Source: Hypericibacter terrae (GTDB lineage Bacteria; Pseudomonadota; Alphaproteobacteria; Dongiales; Dongiaceae). Taken from it: a stretch of DNA of 64,000 nucleotides. Below are positions 8,408 to 18,171 of this stretch, in pieces; the first letter of the stretch is position 1, and every line of letters begins with the position of its first letter. The notes beneath the pieces were generated by a model. The model was not told the DNA's origin and searched no databases. It was given only the letters and a program-made list of their open reading frames with translations. The position numbers were made by a program, and so were the translations under genes. The DNA lies in assembly GCF_008728855.1 (NCBI RefSeq), contig NZ_CP042906.1, forward strand, positions 310,001 to 374,000, written 5' to 3'.

Positions 8408-9349
8408 ATGATCTTTCTGCGCTACACGCTCGAGCGAATCCTGCACGCCCTGCCGGTGATCCTGGGCGTGACGGTCTTCGTTTTCTTCGCGATCCAGCTC
8501 GTTCCGGGCGATCCGATCCGGATCATGATGCATGGCAGGATCAGCGACGAGGAAGTGGCGGCGATCTATGCCCGCCTCGGGATGGATCGTCCGCTCCTGA
8601 TCCAGTATGTCCATTTCGTCGGCAAGGCCGCGATCGGCGATCTCGGCATCAGCATCGTCCAGAATGCGCCGGTCACGGCCCTGGTGGCCGAGAAGATCTG
8701 GCCCTCGATGTGGCTTCTGATCAACAGCACCCTGCTCTCGGTCCTGCTAGCCCTGCCGCTGGCCTTGCTCTCGGCCTTCTACCGCAATCGCTGGGCCGAC
8801 CATGTCATCCGGGTCGGCAGCATGATCGGCTTCGCCATGCCACCCTTCTGGATCGGCCTCCTGGTGATGCTCTTTTTCGGCTTGTGGCTGGGCTGGTTCC
8901 CGATTTCCGGCTTCGGCGAGGGATTGGTCGGTCATGCCCACCATATGTTCCTGCCAAGCCTGACCATTGCCCTCTTCCTGGCGCCGATCCTGGTGCAGTC
9001 GCTGCGCTCTTCGATGCTCGATATCCTCGCCACCGACTATGTCGAGGTGGCGCGCGCCAAGGGCCTCTCGGAATGGCGCATTCTCCTCAAGCATGTGCTG
9101 CGCAACGCGCTGATCCCGGCCATCACCGTGCTGGCCGTCAATATCAGCTGGCTGGTGAGCGGGGCGGTCATCGTCGAATATGTCTTCTCCCTGCCGGGAC
9201 TGGGCTCACTGCTGGTGCGCTCGGTCGGATTCCGCGACTATCCCGTGATCCAGGGTCTCTCCCTGATTTTTGCGGTCATCGTCGTGGTGGTGAATCTCCT
9301 GGCCGATCTCAGCTACATGCTGGTCGATCGCCGTGTGCTGAAGGGTTGA
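8408..9349 (+). CDS. ABC transporter permease, DppB-type
   Basis: A 313-residue inner-membrane protein with about six membrane spans. The N-terminus (FLRYTLERILHALPVILGV) and the LVPGDP motif are typical of DppB/OppB subunits. The EAA-like cytoplasmic loop (DYVEVARAKGLSEWRILLKH) is intact for docking with the ATPases. It forms a heterodimeric channel with the next gene product, whose start lies three bases after this stop. Confidence 0.93.
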   Translation: MIFLRYTLERILHALPVILGVTVFVFFAIQLVPGDPIRIMMHGRISDEEVAAIYARLGMDRPLLIQYVHFVGKAAIGDLGISIVQNAPVTALVAEKIWPSMWLLINSTLLSVLLALPLALLSAFYRNRWADHVIRVGSMIGFAMPPFWIGLLVMLFFGLWLGWFPISGFGEGLVGHAHHMFLPSLTIALFLAPILVQSLRSSMLDILATDYVEVARAKGLSEWRILLKHVLRNALIPAITVLAVNISWLVSGAVIVEYVFSLPGLGSLLVRSVGFRDYPVIQGLSLIFAVIVVVVNLLADLSYMLVDRRVLKG

Positions 9350-9352
9350 GCG

Positions 9353-10228
9353 ATGGCATCGATCGGCAGCACCTCCCGCCCTCAGCCCCTCGCTGGGATC
9401 GCGAGCGAGATCGGCTCCTGGAGCCTGTCGCTCAAGATCGGCACGGCCATGATGCTGCTGATCGCCCTGTCGGCGATCTTCGCGCCCTGGGTCGCGCCCT
9501 ACGATCCCAATTTCCAGGACTTCGGGTCCGTGCTGCTGCCGCCGGGCTTCGCGCATCTCTTCGGTACCGACAGCCTGGGCCGCGACGTGTTCTCCCGCGT
9601 GATCCATGGCGCCCGGATCGATCTGCAGATCGGCGTCATCACGACCTATGTCCCGATGATCTATGGCGTGATGCTGGGGGCCTATTCGGGTTATCTCGGC
9701 GGGCGCTTCGACGCGGTCCTGATGCGCGTCCTCGATGTCGCCATGGCCTTCCCCTTCCTGGTGCTGATCATCGTGATCCTGGCGATCCTGGGACCCGGCG
9801 TGCAGAACATCTATATCTCGGTGTTCCTGGTGGCCTGGACCATGTATGCGCGCCTCGCCCGCGCCGAGATGATGGTCGAGCGCGGCAAGGACTACATCAC
9901 GGCCGCCAGGGTGCTGGGCTTCCCCACCAACCGCATCATCCTGCGGCACGGCCTGCCCAACGTGATCAACTCCTCGATCGTGTTCTCGATGTCGGATTTC
10001 GTGCTCAACATCCTGCTGGTGTCGGGCTTGAGCTTCCTCGGCCTCGGCATCCAGCCTCCAATCCCGGAATGGGGCGCCATGATCGCGGAGGGGCGCGATT
10101 TCATCCTGCAGGCCTGGTGGATCTGCACGCTGCCCGGGCTTGCCATCGTCTTCACCGGTACCACCCTGAGCCTCATCGGCGACGGTCTCGCCCGCCGGCT
10201 CGGCGAACGCCACCACACCTTCGTATGA
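9353..10228 (+). CDS. ABC transporter permease, DppC-type
   Basis: A 291-residue permease with the DppC/OppC N-terminal extension, a first membrane helix around residues 30-50, the periplasmic FGTDSLGRDVFSR motif and the EAA loop GKDYITAARVLGFPTNRII. It pairs with the DppB-type permease. Its stop codon overlaps the start of the first ATPase (ATGA), so the two are translationally coupled. Confidence 0.93.
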   Translation: MASIGSTSRPQPLAGIASEIGSWSLSLKIGTAMMLLIALSAIFAPWVAPYDPNFQDFGSVLLPPGFAHLFGTDSLGRDVFSRVIHGARIDLQIGVITTYVPMIYGVMLGAYSGYLGGRFDAVLMRVLDVAMAFPFLVLIIVILAILGPGVQNIYISVFLVAWTMYARLARAEMMVERGKDYITAARVLGFPTNRIILRHGLPNVINSSIVFSMSDFVLNILLVSGLSFLGLGIQPPIPEWGAMIAEGRDFILQAWWICTLPGLAIVFTGTTLSLIGDGLARRLGERHHTFV

Positions 10229-11244
10229 GCGCGCCGATGACCCCTTCGCCCGGCGCGCTTCTGGAAATTCGCAATCTCACGGTCGAGTTTCGCGGGTCCC
10301 GCGGGCCGGTCGTCGCCAACGACCGGATCTCGCTCTCGATCCGGCCCGGCGAGACCCTGGGAATCGTCGGCGAGTCCGGCAGCGGCAAATCGGTGTTCTG
10401 CCGCGCCCTGCTGCGGCTGCTGCCCTCGCCGCCCGCGACGCAGCGGGCCGACGCGATCCTGTTCGAGGGCCGCGATCTGATGCAGCTCAGGGATGCCGAG
10501 ATGCGCCGTGTGCGCGGCCAATCCATCGCCATGATCTTCCAGAACCCGATGAGCTGCCTCAATCCGGTCTGGCCGATCGGCGATCAGGTCTCGGAGTCCT
10601 TGCGCGTGCATAAGGGCATCGGCCAGCGCGAGGCGCGCAAGGCGGCGGTCGAGCTGCTACGGCGGGTCGGGATTCCCTCGCCCCAGACCCGGGTCGACGA
10701 GTTTCCCTTCCAATGGTCGGGCGGCATGATGCAGCGTGCCGTCATCGCCATGGCCATGGCAGGCAATCCCAAGCTGATGCTGGCGGACGAGCCCACCACC
10801 GCGCTCGACGTCACCATCCAGGATCAGATCCTGTCGCTGCTGCTCGAGCTGCAGCGCGAGACCGGCATGGCGCTGGTGCTGGTCTCGCATGACATGGGAG
10901 TGATCGCCGAGACCTGCGACCGCGTGGCGGTGATGTATGCGGGCCGCATTGTCGAGCTCGCGGAGACCAAGGCCATCTTCGAGGCGCCGGCGCACCCCTA
11001 TACCCAGGCCCTGCTGCGCTCGATCCCGCGCATCGAGGGGCGCGAAGCGAGGCTGGCCTCGATCCCGGGCCAGCCGCCCGATCTGGCACGGCTCGGCGCG
11101 GGCTGCGCCTTCGCCGAACGCTGCGACCGGGCGACCGCGGAATGCCGGGCCCGGTCCATTCCTCTCGAGCCTGTCGGACGCGATCACCGGGCCGCCTGCA
11201 TCCATGCCGACCGGGTGGCGCCGGCGATGGCGGGCGCAACATGA
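10225..11244 (+). CDS. ABC transporter ATP-binding protein, DppD/OppD-type
   Basis: A 339-residue ATPase. Walker A is GESGSGKS, the signature is WSGGMMQRA, Walker B is LMLADEPTTALD and the switch histidine is in VSHDMG. The C-terminal oligopeptide/dipeptide domain (AHPYTQALL; cysteines in GCAFAERC) is present. The start ATG overlaps the preceding stop. An open frame continues upstream through the permease genes, but that stretch is only an out-of-frame shadow. Confidence 0.92.
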   Translation: MSAPMTPSPGALLEIRNLTVEFRGSRGPVVANDRISLSIRPGETLGIVGESGSGKSVFCRALLRLLPSPPATQRADAILFEGRDLMQLRDAEMRRVRGQSIAMIFQNPMSCLNPVWPIGDQVSESLRVHKGIGQREARKAAVELLRRVGIPSPQTRVDEFPFQWSGGMMQRAVIAMAMAGNPKLMLADEPTTALDVTIQDQILSLLLELQRETGMALVLVSHDMGVIAETCDRVAVMYAGRIVELAETKAIFEAPAHPYTQALLRSIPRIEGREARLASIPGQPPDLARLGAGCAFAERCDRATAECRARSIPLEPVGRDHRAACIHADRVAPAMAGAT

Positions 11245-12278
11245 CCAGCATGACGAGGCCCGCGCCCGTGCCCGCCCCGAGTCGCCTTCCGGCACGCGGC
11301 GGCGCGGCCAAGGACGTGCTGCGGATCGAGGATCTGGTCATCGCTTTCAAGAGCCCCCGCTCGGTGGTCGATGCGGCGCTCGGCCGTGCAGCCGCCGCCG
11401 TGCGCGCGGTCGACGGTGTCAGCCTCTCGGTGGGTGCCGGCGAAACGGTCGGGCTGGTGGGCGAAAGCGGCAGCGGCAAGACCACGGTCGGGCGCGCCAT
11501 CCTGGGGCTGATCAAGCCGGGTGCCGGCCAAATCCTCTATGACGACCAGGATGTCTCGTCGCTCAAGGGCGCGGCGCTGGCCCGGTTCCGCCGGCAGGCC
11601 CAGATCGTTTTCCAGGACCCCTATTCATCGCTCAATCCGCGCCTGCCGGTGGGCAAGGCGATCGCCGAGGTGCTGCGCTTCCACCAGATCGTGCCCGAGG
11701 GGGAAATCGCGGGCGAGGTGCGCCGTCTCCTCGATCGGGTAGGGTTGCTGCCGGATATGGCGGAGCGCCTCCCGCGCGGGCTTTCCGGCGGGCAGCGCCA
11801 GCGCGTCGGCTTGGCGCGGGCCCTGGCCGTGCGGCCGCGGTTTCTCGTGCTGGACGAGCCGGTGGCGGCCCTCGATGTCTCGATCCAGGCGCAGATCCTC
11901 AATCTCCTGAAGGATCTGCGCGACGAACTGGGGCTCACCATGCTGTTCATCGCCCATGAGCTGGGCGTGGTGCGGCACATGTCCGATCGAATCGCCGTGA
12001 TGTATCTGGGCAAGATCGTCGAGACCGGCACGGCGGCTGAGATCTTCACGACTCCCCGCCATCCCTATACGCAAGGGCTGCTCAAGGCCGTGCCGCGGCT
12101 GGAACCGGTCAAGCGGACCCGCGCCGCCGTGCTGCAAGGCGAGGTCCCTAGCCCCTTCGCGATCCCTTCCGGCTGCCGCTTCCGGACCCGGTGCCCGCGC
12201 GCCGAGCCCCTCTGTACCAACGAGCCCGAGGCGGCGAAACTGTCCGAAACCCACGAGGCCCGCTGTCATTTCGCCTGA
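11241..12278 (+). CDS. ABC transporter ATP-binding protein, DppF/OppF-type
   Basis: A 345-residue ATPase, second of the importer pair. It has Walker A GESGSGKTT, Q-loop QDPYSSLNPR, signature LSGGQRQRV, Walker B FLVLDEPVAALD and the C-terminal oligopeptide domain with RHPYTQGLL and CRFRTRCP. The ATGA overlap with the preceding stop fixes the start. An insertion near residue 50 before Walker A (RSVVDAALGRAAAAVRAVDG) is slightly longer than usual. Confidence 0.92.
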   Translation: MTSMTRPAPVPAPSRLPARGGAAKDVLRIEDLVIAFKSPRSVVDAALGRAAAAVRAVDGVSLSVGAGETVGLVGESGSGKTTVGRAILGLIKPGAGQILYDDQDVSSLKGAALARFRRQAQIVFQDPYSSLNPRLPVGKAIAEVLRFHQIVPEGEIAGEVRRLLDRVGLLPDMAERLPRGLSGGQRQRVGLARALAVRPRFLVLDEPVAALDVSIQAQILNLLKDLRDELGLTMLFIAHELGVVRHMSDRIAVMYLGKIVETGTAAEIFTTPRHPYTQGLLKAVPRLEPVKRTRAAVLQGEVPSPFAIPSGCRFRTRCPRAEPLCTNEPEAAKLSETHEARCHFA

Positions 12279-12299
12279 TGTCCCAGAACGGAGAGACCC

Positions 12300-13589
12300 A
12301 TGTGCGATACCTTCGTCGCCCTGCCTGACGCCACCGCGAACCGCTCGGTGCTGCTGGCCAAGAGCGCGGATACCGAGATCAACGAAGCGCAGCATCTGCT
12401 GAAGCTGCCGCGCCGCGATTATCCGGAGGGCGCCCAGGTGCGGATCAGCCACCGCGTCATTCCCCAGGCGCGGCACACCTATGAGGCGATTATAGACAAG
12501 TCGTTCTGGCTCTATGGCGGCGAGATCGGCGTCAACGAGCGGGGCGTTGCGGTCGGCAACGAAGCCGTCTTCAGCAAGCTCTCGTCGCAAGGCGACGGCG
12601 TCGTGCTGATCGATCTGCTGCGCCTCATCCTCGAGCGCGCCGCGACCCGTCACGAAGCCGTCGATGTCGTGGCCGACATGCTCAAAACGTTCGGTCAGGG
12701 CGGTAATTGCGAGCTGCGCGGCAACAGCCATTTCGACGGTTCCTTCATCGTGTCGGACAAGGAGGGCGCGATCGTGCTGGAGACGGCCGCCGGCGAGTGG
12801 GCGGCGCGCGAGGTCAAGGGCTTCGGCTCGATTTCCAACGGCTACACCATCGGCAGCGACTGGGACCGCTGCTCCCTCGAGGCCGACAATGGCCGGAAGC
12901 CCGATTTCGGGGCGCTGTTCGACGATGTCGAGCGGACGCGCTGCGTGGCGGCTGCGGAGCGGCAGAAGGCGTCTTACGGCTTCCTCAAGGCCCGTGCCGG
13001 CAAGATCACCGTCCGCACCATGGCGGATCTGCTGCGTTACACCGGCGAAGGCGACTACGAGCCGATGATGGGCGAACGCCCGACCCGCATCTGCATGCAT
13101 GCGGCCCCCTACGAGTACCGGTTCTGGCAGGCGACGGGCGCCCTCATCGCCGACACGCGGGGCGACGACGTCATGGCCTGGGTGACAGCGACCTCCGGCA
13201 CCGACGTCTCGATCTTCAAGCCGGCCTTCTTCGGCGTCGATCTGCCCGACCTGGGGCCGATGCCGCGCGAGTCCTATACGCCTGAGGCCTATTGGTGGAA
13301 GCACGAGTTCCTGCATCGCCGCGCCATGGCCGACTATAAGAGCCTGATGCCGCAGATCCGCGGCGAGTTCGAGGCGATCGAAGACCGGTTCTTCCGGGAC
13401 TCCGAGACCGTGCGCCGCGGCGATGCCCAGGAGAAGGCGGCGTTCGTGACGGCGTGCTGGCGGGAGGCGGACGAGGCCCGCGACCGCTGGATCGCGAAGC
13501 TCGAGGCGCGCAATTACTTCATCCAGAATCCCGCCTACCGCACGATGTGGGATCAGTTCAATCGTGCGGCCTCGCTGCCCCTGTCGTAG
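12300..13589 (+). CDS. C69-family dipeptidase / secernin-like N-terminal-nucleophile hydrolase
   Basis: A 429-residue protein opening MCDTFVALPDAT, the secernin signature. Cys2, exposed when the initiator Met is removed, is the predicted N-terminal nucleophile. The segments LAKSADTE and YGGEIGVNERGVAVGNEAVF also match the C69/secernin class. C69 enzymes hydrolyse dipeptides or amide bonds. There is no signal peptide, so it acts in the cytoplasm. It lies 21 bp after the importer ATPase with its own GGAGAG ribosome-binding site. I infer that it cleaves the imported solute. Confidence 0.85.
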   Translation: MCDTFVALPDATANRSVLLAKSADTEINEAQHLLKLPRRDYPEGAQVRISHRVIPQARHTYEAIIDKSFWLYGGEIGVNERGVAVGNEAVFSKLSSQGDGVVLIDLLRLILERAATRHEAVDVVADMLKTFGQGGNCELRGNSHFDGSFIVSDKEGAIVLETAAGEWAAREVKGFGSISNGYTIGSDWDRCSLEADNGRKPDFGALFDDVERTRCVAAAERQKASYGFLKARAGKITVRTMADLLRYTGEGDYEPMMGERPTRICMHAAPYEYRFWQATGALIADTRGDDVMAWVTATSGTDVSIFKPAFFGVDLPDLGPMPRESYTPEAYWWKHEFLHRRAMADYKSLMPQIRGEFEAIEDRFFRDSETVRRGDAQEKAAFVTACWREADEARDRWIAKLEARNYFIQNPAYRTMWDQFNRAASLPLS

Positions 13590-13625
13590 ACCGCGGATCG
13601 AAGCCCAGGAACCGGATCGCCACCC

Positions 13626-14279
13626 ATGGATCTGACGCCCGCGCAGATCGGCGAGCGCATCAAGACCTTGCGCAAGGAACGGCGCTGGACCCTGCAGGAG
13701 CTGGGCAAGCGGGCCGGCGTCTCGATCTCGGCCCTGTCCAAGGTCGAGAACGCGCAGGTCGCGGCCTCGTTCGACACCCTGCTCAAGATCGCACGGGGCT
13801 TCGAGCTGGGCTTCGAGGCGATGCTGAACGGCGTGTCGCCGCTCCTGCCGGCGGGGCGCCTCACCACGACGCGCGAGGGAACCGGCGTCTTCTTCTCGAC
13901 CGACATGTACGAGTACCAGGTCCACTCGGCCGAGCTGCGCCAGAAGCACATGATCCCGCTCCATATGGAGGTGAAGGCGCGCGAGCTCGCCGACATCAGG
14001 CGGTGGAGCTCGCATGAAGGCGAGGAGTTCATCTATGTGCTGCAGGGCCGGATCGAGCTCCATACCGAGCTCTATGCGCCCATGCCCCTGAAGGCCGGCG
14101 ACAGTGCCTATATCGACAGCAAGATGCCCCATGCCTTTCTCAACCGCGGCAAGGGCAAGGCCTGGATGCTCTCGATCTGCTTCAGCAAGGACATCAAATT
14201 TCCGGGAGAGGAGAAGCCGTCCAGGCGAAAGCCCCCCGCTCGGGAGACCTTCGGGGCGCGCCGCAACAAGAGGCGATAA
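13626..14279 (+). CDS. XRE-family transcriptional regulator with C-terminal cupin domain
   Basis: A 217-residue regulator. Residues ~8-62 are a lambda-repressor-like helix-turn-helix (ERIKTLRKERRWTLQELGKR...ISALSKVE). Residues ~125-195 are a cupin_2 barrel (EGEEFIYVLQGRIELHTE; GDSAYIDSKMPHAF), expected to bind a small ligand. The tail is basic (RRKPPARETFGARRNKRR). Regulators of this type commonly control amino-acid or polyamine catabolism next to their own gene; its position at the end of the importer operon makes self-control of that operon likely. Confidence 0.88.
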   Translation: MDLTPAQIGERIKTLRKERRWTLQELGKRAGVSISALSKVENAQVAASFDTLLKIARGFELGFEAMLNGVSPLLPAGRLTTTREGTGVFFSTDMYEYQVHSAELRQKHMIPLHMEVKARELADIRRWSSHEGEEFIYVLQGRIELHTELYAPMPLKAGDSAYIDSKMPHAFLNRGKGKAWMLSICFSKDIKFPGEEKPSRRKPPARETFGARRNKRR

Positions 14280-14501
14280 CCGCGCCCCGACGCCGCCCTG
14301 CCTGAAGGTCGTTTGATTCTTCAGGAAAATTCTCCGGGTAAGGTTTCGTTTACCATAGGATCGTCTGCAGGTTCTCGATCGCGGGCGCGACCTCGATCCC
14401 GCCCCTCATCCGCCGGCATCCGTAAATCCACGGATTGCCTGAGGCGGTGATTGGCCAAGCGTTTAAGGGCCGTTTAATCGCGTTTCGCCAAACTCGGGCC
14501 C

Positions 14502-16607
14502 ATGTTCCGGGTCTATCAATGCCTGGCGCAGGACCATGACTGGCGACTGGTGGTCCTGGCGGCCATCCTGTGTGCGACCGCCTGCTTCGTGGCGGTGAAC
14601 ATGGCCGCGCGCGCGGAGCGCACCCATACGGGCGCGCGCATCGGCTGGCTGCTCGGGACCGCCATCGTCACCGGCAGCGGCATCTGGGCCACCCATTTCG
14701 TCGCGATGCTTGCCTTCAGGCCGAACTTCCCCGTCGTCTATGACGTTCTTCTCACCGTGGATTCGGTCGCGGTCGCGATCGCCCTGACCGGCCTCGGCTT
14801 TGCCGTCGCGCTATGGCCGAGCAAGCCTTCGGTCAGGCATCGCCTGGCCGGCGGCTCGATCTTCGGCATCGGTGTCTTCGCCATGCATTTCACCGGCATG
14901 GCGGCGATCGAGGTGCCGGGCAGCCTCACCTATAGCGTCAGCTATGTCATTGCGGCGCAGTGCATCGGGTTGCTTCTCGGTGCCCCCGGCTTTGTCCTGG
15001 CCTTCGATCCGCAGCGTCGCGGTCGCCGCCTGGCCGGGACGCTGCTGCTGGCCGGCGCCATCTGCGGCCTCCATTTTACCGCGATGGCCGCGGTCGGCAT
15101 CGTTCCCGACCCCGCCAAGCTGATGCGCGCCCAGGAAGTCCGCCCCGAATGGCTGGCCGCCGGCATCGTCGGCATCACCCTGATCATCCTCCTGGCGGCC
15201 ATGGCAGGCGCCATCGCCGATCGCCGGATTGCCCGCAACTCCGAGCGCGAGGCGGCCCGGCTCCGCGCCACGGTGGCCGAACTCGAAGCCACGCAGAAGC
15301 ATCTCCAGTCCACGACCGAGCGCCTGACGCACGCCCTCGAGGCGGCTGCCGCCAGCAGCCAGGCCAAGTCGCAGTTCCTGGCGATGATGAGCCACGAGAT
15401 CCGCACGCCGATGAATGGCGTGATCGGCATGGTGTCGCTCCTGAAGCGCACCGATCTCGATCGCGAGCAGGCGGGCTATGTCGACGTCATCACGGTGTCG
15501 GCCGAATCGCTGATGGCGATCATCAACGACATCCTCGACTTCTCCAAGATGGAGGCTCGCAAGCTCGATCTGGAAGCGGTTGCCTTCTCGCTGCCCGATC
15601 TGCTGCAGTCGGTCAGCATCCTCATGACGCATCGCGCCGCCGGGCGGCAGCTCCATCTCGGATTGGAAGGGCTCGACGACCTGCCGGAACGGCTGGTGGG
15701 CGATCCGATGCGGCTGCGCCAGATCCTGATCAATCTCGTCGGCAACGCGATCAAATTCACCGAGAAGGGTCAGGTAATCCTGCGCGCCCGGACCCGGGAG
15801 GAGGGCGATCGGGTCGTGATCCATGTCGAGGTCGAGGATTCCGGCATCGGTATTCCCAAGGCGGTGCAGGCCAACCTCTTCGTCCGCTTCAGCCAGGCCG
15901 ACAGCTCCACCACGCGCAAATATGGCGGCACGGGCCTGGGCCTCGCCATCTGCAAGCAGCTCGTGGACCTGATGAACGGCGACATCGGCGTCGACAGCGA
16001 GCCGGGCCGCGGCAGCCGCTTCTGGTTCGAGATCCCCCTGCGCCGCGACGATGGCAGCTTCGATCGCGCCGAGCTGATCGAGGCGGGGCCCGCCGCCGGG
16101 CTGCGCGCGGGGCTCAGGGCACTGGTCGCCGAGGATAATCGCGTCAACCAGTTGGTGATCGAGGGCATCCTGGGCGCCGCCGGCATCAAGGCGAGCTTCG
16201 TCGCCAATGGCCGCGAGGCGGTCGATGCCGCCGGGATCGGCCAGTTCGACTTCATCCTGATGGACGGCCATATGCCGGAGATGGACGGCATCGAGGCGAC
16301 GCGACTGATCCGTGCATTGCCGGGGCCCGCCGGTCGCGTGCCGATCATCGCCCTCACCGCCAATGCGCTTTCCGGCGACCGCGAGACCTATCTCGGCGCC
16401 GGGATGAACGACTATGTCTCCAAGCCGATCAACACGCCCGATCTCCTGGCGGCGATCGCGCGCCAGACCGGCGCCACCATGGCCGCCTTCACGCCCGAGA
16501 TCCCCGGGTCGGCGGCCGAGGCGGCGAATCCCGAAGGGCTGGAGGATCTCTCCTCCTTCCTCGATGACATCGAGAAGCGCCCGGGCGGCAGCAAAAGCGC
16601 CGCCTGA
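14502..16607 (+). CDS. MHYT-domain hybrid sensor histidine kinase/response regulator
   Basis: A 701-residue membrane kinase. Residues ~1-240 form the seven-helix MHYT sensor with three copies of the motif: ATHFVAM (63-69), MHFTGMA (128-134) and LHFTAMA (190-196); only the motif core H-F-x-x-M is kept. MHYT domains are proposed to bind copper and sense a diatomic gas. A coiled coil (~245-285) leads to HisKA with phospho-acceptor H298 in [10 protein letters not shown], then HATPase_c (N-box [10 protein letters not shown]-box [11 protein letters not shown]). A C-terminal receiver has phospho-acceptor D588 in [11 protein letters not shown]. There is no separate output domain, so a downstream phosphotransfer partner lies elsewhere. 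Confidence 0.9.
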   Translation: MFRVYQCLAQDHDWRLVVLAAILCATACFVAVNMAARAERTHTGARIGWLLGTAIVTGSGIWATHFVAMLAFRPNFPVVYDVLLTVDSVAVAIALTGLGFAVALWPSKPSVRHRLAGGSIFGIGVFAMHFTGMAAIEVPGSLTYSVSYVIAAQCIGLLLGAPGFVLAFDPQRRGRRLAGTLLLAGAICGLHFTAMAAVGIVPDPAKLMRAQEVRPEWLAAGIVGITLIILLAAMAGAIADRRIARNSEREAARLRATVAELEATQKHLQSTTERLTHALEAAAASSQAKSQFLAMMSHEIRTPMNGVIGMVSLLKRTDLDREQAGYVDVITVSAESLMAIINDILDFSKMEARKLDLEAVAFSLPDLLQSVSILMTHRAAGRQLHLGLEGLDDLPERLVGDPMRLRQILINLVGNAIKFTEKGQVILRARTREEGDRVVIHVEVEDSGIGIPKAVQANLFVRFSQADSSTTRKYGGTGLGLAICKQLVDLMNGDIGVDSEPGRGSRFWFEIPLRRDDGSFDRAELIEAGPAAGLRAGLRALVAEDNRVNQLVIEGILGAAGIKASFVANGREAVDAAGIGQFDFILMDGHMPEMDGIEATRLIRALPGPAGRVPIIALTANALSGDRETYLGAGMNDYVSKPINTPDLLAAIARQTGATMAAFTPEIPGSAAEAANPEGLEDLSSFLDDIEKRPGGSKSAA

Positions 16608-16620
16608 TCGCAAGGATCCC

Positions 16621-18171
16621 TTACTTGCGCGTATAGCGATGCTTGACCCCGACCGGAAACCAGTCGGGATCGCCGGACGGCTTCAGGCTGACGCGCGGCA
16701 GGCGATATTCCGGCGGCGTGTAGGCCTGAAACTCGCTGTTGAGGCGCAGGAGCTGCGTCAGGATCGACTGCGCGATGCTGTCGCGCTTGGAGTCGTCGGC
16801 TGCGATCCCGGGCGCCAGCTCGACCGCGATCGCGAGGTGCGGGGCCTGCTCCAGCCCCTCGATCGCCTGCAGCACGAACTTGCCCGTCACCCAGCCCGCG
16901 ACCTGCTCCTGCTCGAGCCCGACCGTGATGTTCTCGGGATAGATGTTCGCGCCGAAATAGGAGACGGTGAAATTGGAGCGGCCGAACACATAGACGAAGG
17001 GCAGCGGCCGGACCCCGCGCCCGCCCGCTTGCGCCCCTGCTTGTGACAGGGCGGCGACCGGATCGAAGCCGCGCGCAGCCAGGAACCTCAGCATCTCTTC
17101 ATAGGGCACGAGCCCGCCCGTGTCGGCGATGTGGTAGCGCAGGAGCGGCACGCCATTGTCGCCGGAGAAGAGCAGGGTGCCGTCGCGCGTCTCGAAGTAA
17201 CGCGCGCGCGGATCGTACTGGACCAGCGTCGGCAGCCGGGATTCGCCGAAGAGCTCGCGGGCGGCTGCGGGATTGCGGCCCAGGAAGCGGCGGATGACGA
17301 TGCTGAGCGGCGTCTCGTTGCCGAGCACCCCGGCGTCGGCGGTGCCGTAGAGAGCGACCGAGCCGTAGGCGGGATCGGCGATCCCCGCACGGGCGCCGAC
17401 CAGGTCGCGCCATTCCTCGCTGAAGACCTCGCCCGCCATCACCAGCTTGAGCTGGAAGGGCCGCCAGTCGAGGCCCTCGGCGATGCCGCCATCGATCACG
17501 TCCTTGAGGAAGGGCGGATAACCCAGGAGCACGGTCTGGTCGAACTGCGGCGCCAGCTCGCGGACCACCCGCCAGATCTCCGCCTTGTTGTTGCCGGGGG
17601 CGACCACCATCAGCGGATAGCCCTTGGCGGCGAGATGGCGGCAGCATGCGGTCGTGAAGAGACCGCCGACCCAGGTTCCCAGCGCGAAGCAGACGACGGC
17701 GAGGGTGCGGCGCCGGTCGGCCGCGAAACTGTCATGGAAGGCCTGCTCGAAGCGGACGGCGGTGACCAGCTCGTCGCTCAGGAAGCGCGGCCAGAAGGTC
17801 GGCTTGCCGGTCGAGCCCGAGGAGACTGCCATGATGTCGCAGCTGTCGAGTCGACCGTCGCGGCAGAGCTCATCCAGCTTGTGCTGCTGGAGATAGTTCG
17901 CCTTGTCGGTGAGCGGCAGCGTCGAGAAGTCGCCGGCGCTACGGATCGACGCCGGATCGATGCCGCGCTCATCGAGGAACTGCCGATAGGCGGGGACGCG
18001 CGCGGCCACATCGCGAAAGAGTGCAAGGACGGATGCCTCGCTGTCCGCCATGCCGACGTTCTCGAGCAACCGGTTCAACGGCGTTTCGAGAAAATGCTGC
18101 AGCGCCTGGAGCGCGCGTTGCGGCTTTCCCTCATTCATTAACACGCGATCTTTCATCAACGATCTCTTCAT
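16621..18171 (-). CDS. Phenylacetate-CoA ligase (PaaK)-family adenylate-forming enzyme
   Basis: A 516-residue protein of the PaaK/CapK class. The adenylation P-loop is SSGSTGKPTFWPR near residue 125. GTADAGVLGNET and YHIADTGGLVP match the middle and hinge motifs, and a PaaK-type C-terminal domain follows with YFGANIYPENI. Substrate is not predictable; CapK-like relatives act in capsule loci. It sits at the border of the exopolysaccharide locus and diverges from the initiating glycosyltransferase. Several start codons are possible in the first 12 residues. Confidence 0.75.
   Translation of the reverse strand: MKRSLMKDRVLMNEGKPQRALQALQHFLETPLNRLLENVGMADSEASVLALFRDVAARVPAYRQFLDERGIDPASIRSAGDFSTLPLTDKANYLQQHKLDELCRDGRLDSCDIMAVSSGSTGKPTFWPRFLSDELVTAVRFEQAFHDSFAADRRRTLAVVCFALGTWVGGLFTTACCRHLAAKGYPLMVVAPGNNKAEIWRVVRELAPQFDQTVLLGYPPFLKDVIDGGIAEGLDWRPFQLKLVMAGEVFSEEWRDLVGARAGIADPAYGSVALYGTADAGVLGNETPLSIVIRRFLGRNPAAARELFGESRLPTLVQYDPRARYFETRDGTLLFSGDNGVPLLRYHIADTGGLVPYEEMLRFLAARGFDPVAALSQAGAQAGGRGVRPLPFVYVFGRSNFTVSYFGANIYPENITVGLEQEQVAGWVTGKFVLQAIEGLEQAPHLAIAVELAPGIAADDSKRDSIAQSILTQLLRLNSEFQAYTPPEYRLPRVSLKPSGDPDWFPVGVKHRYTRK

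Noticed and set aside
8380-10224. 5' extension of the first importer ATPase frame through the permease genes
   Set aside because: Out-of-frame shadow; the ATPase start is fixed by the ATGA overlap at 10225.
11625-14132. Minus-strand open frame of 835 codons
   Set aside because: Antisense to the importer ATPase, secernin and regulator genes, all well supported on the plus strand.
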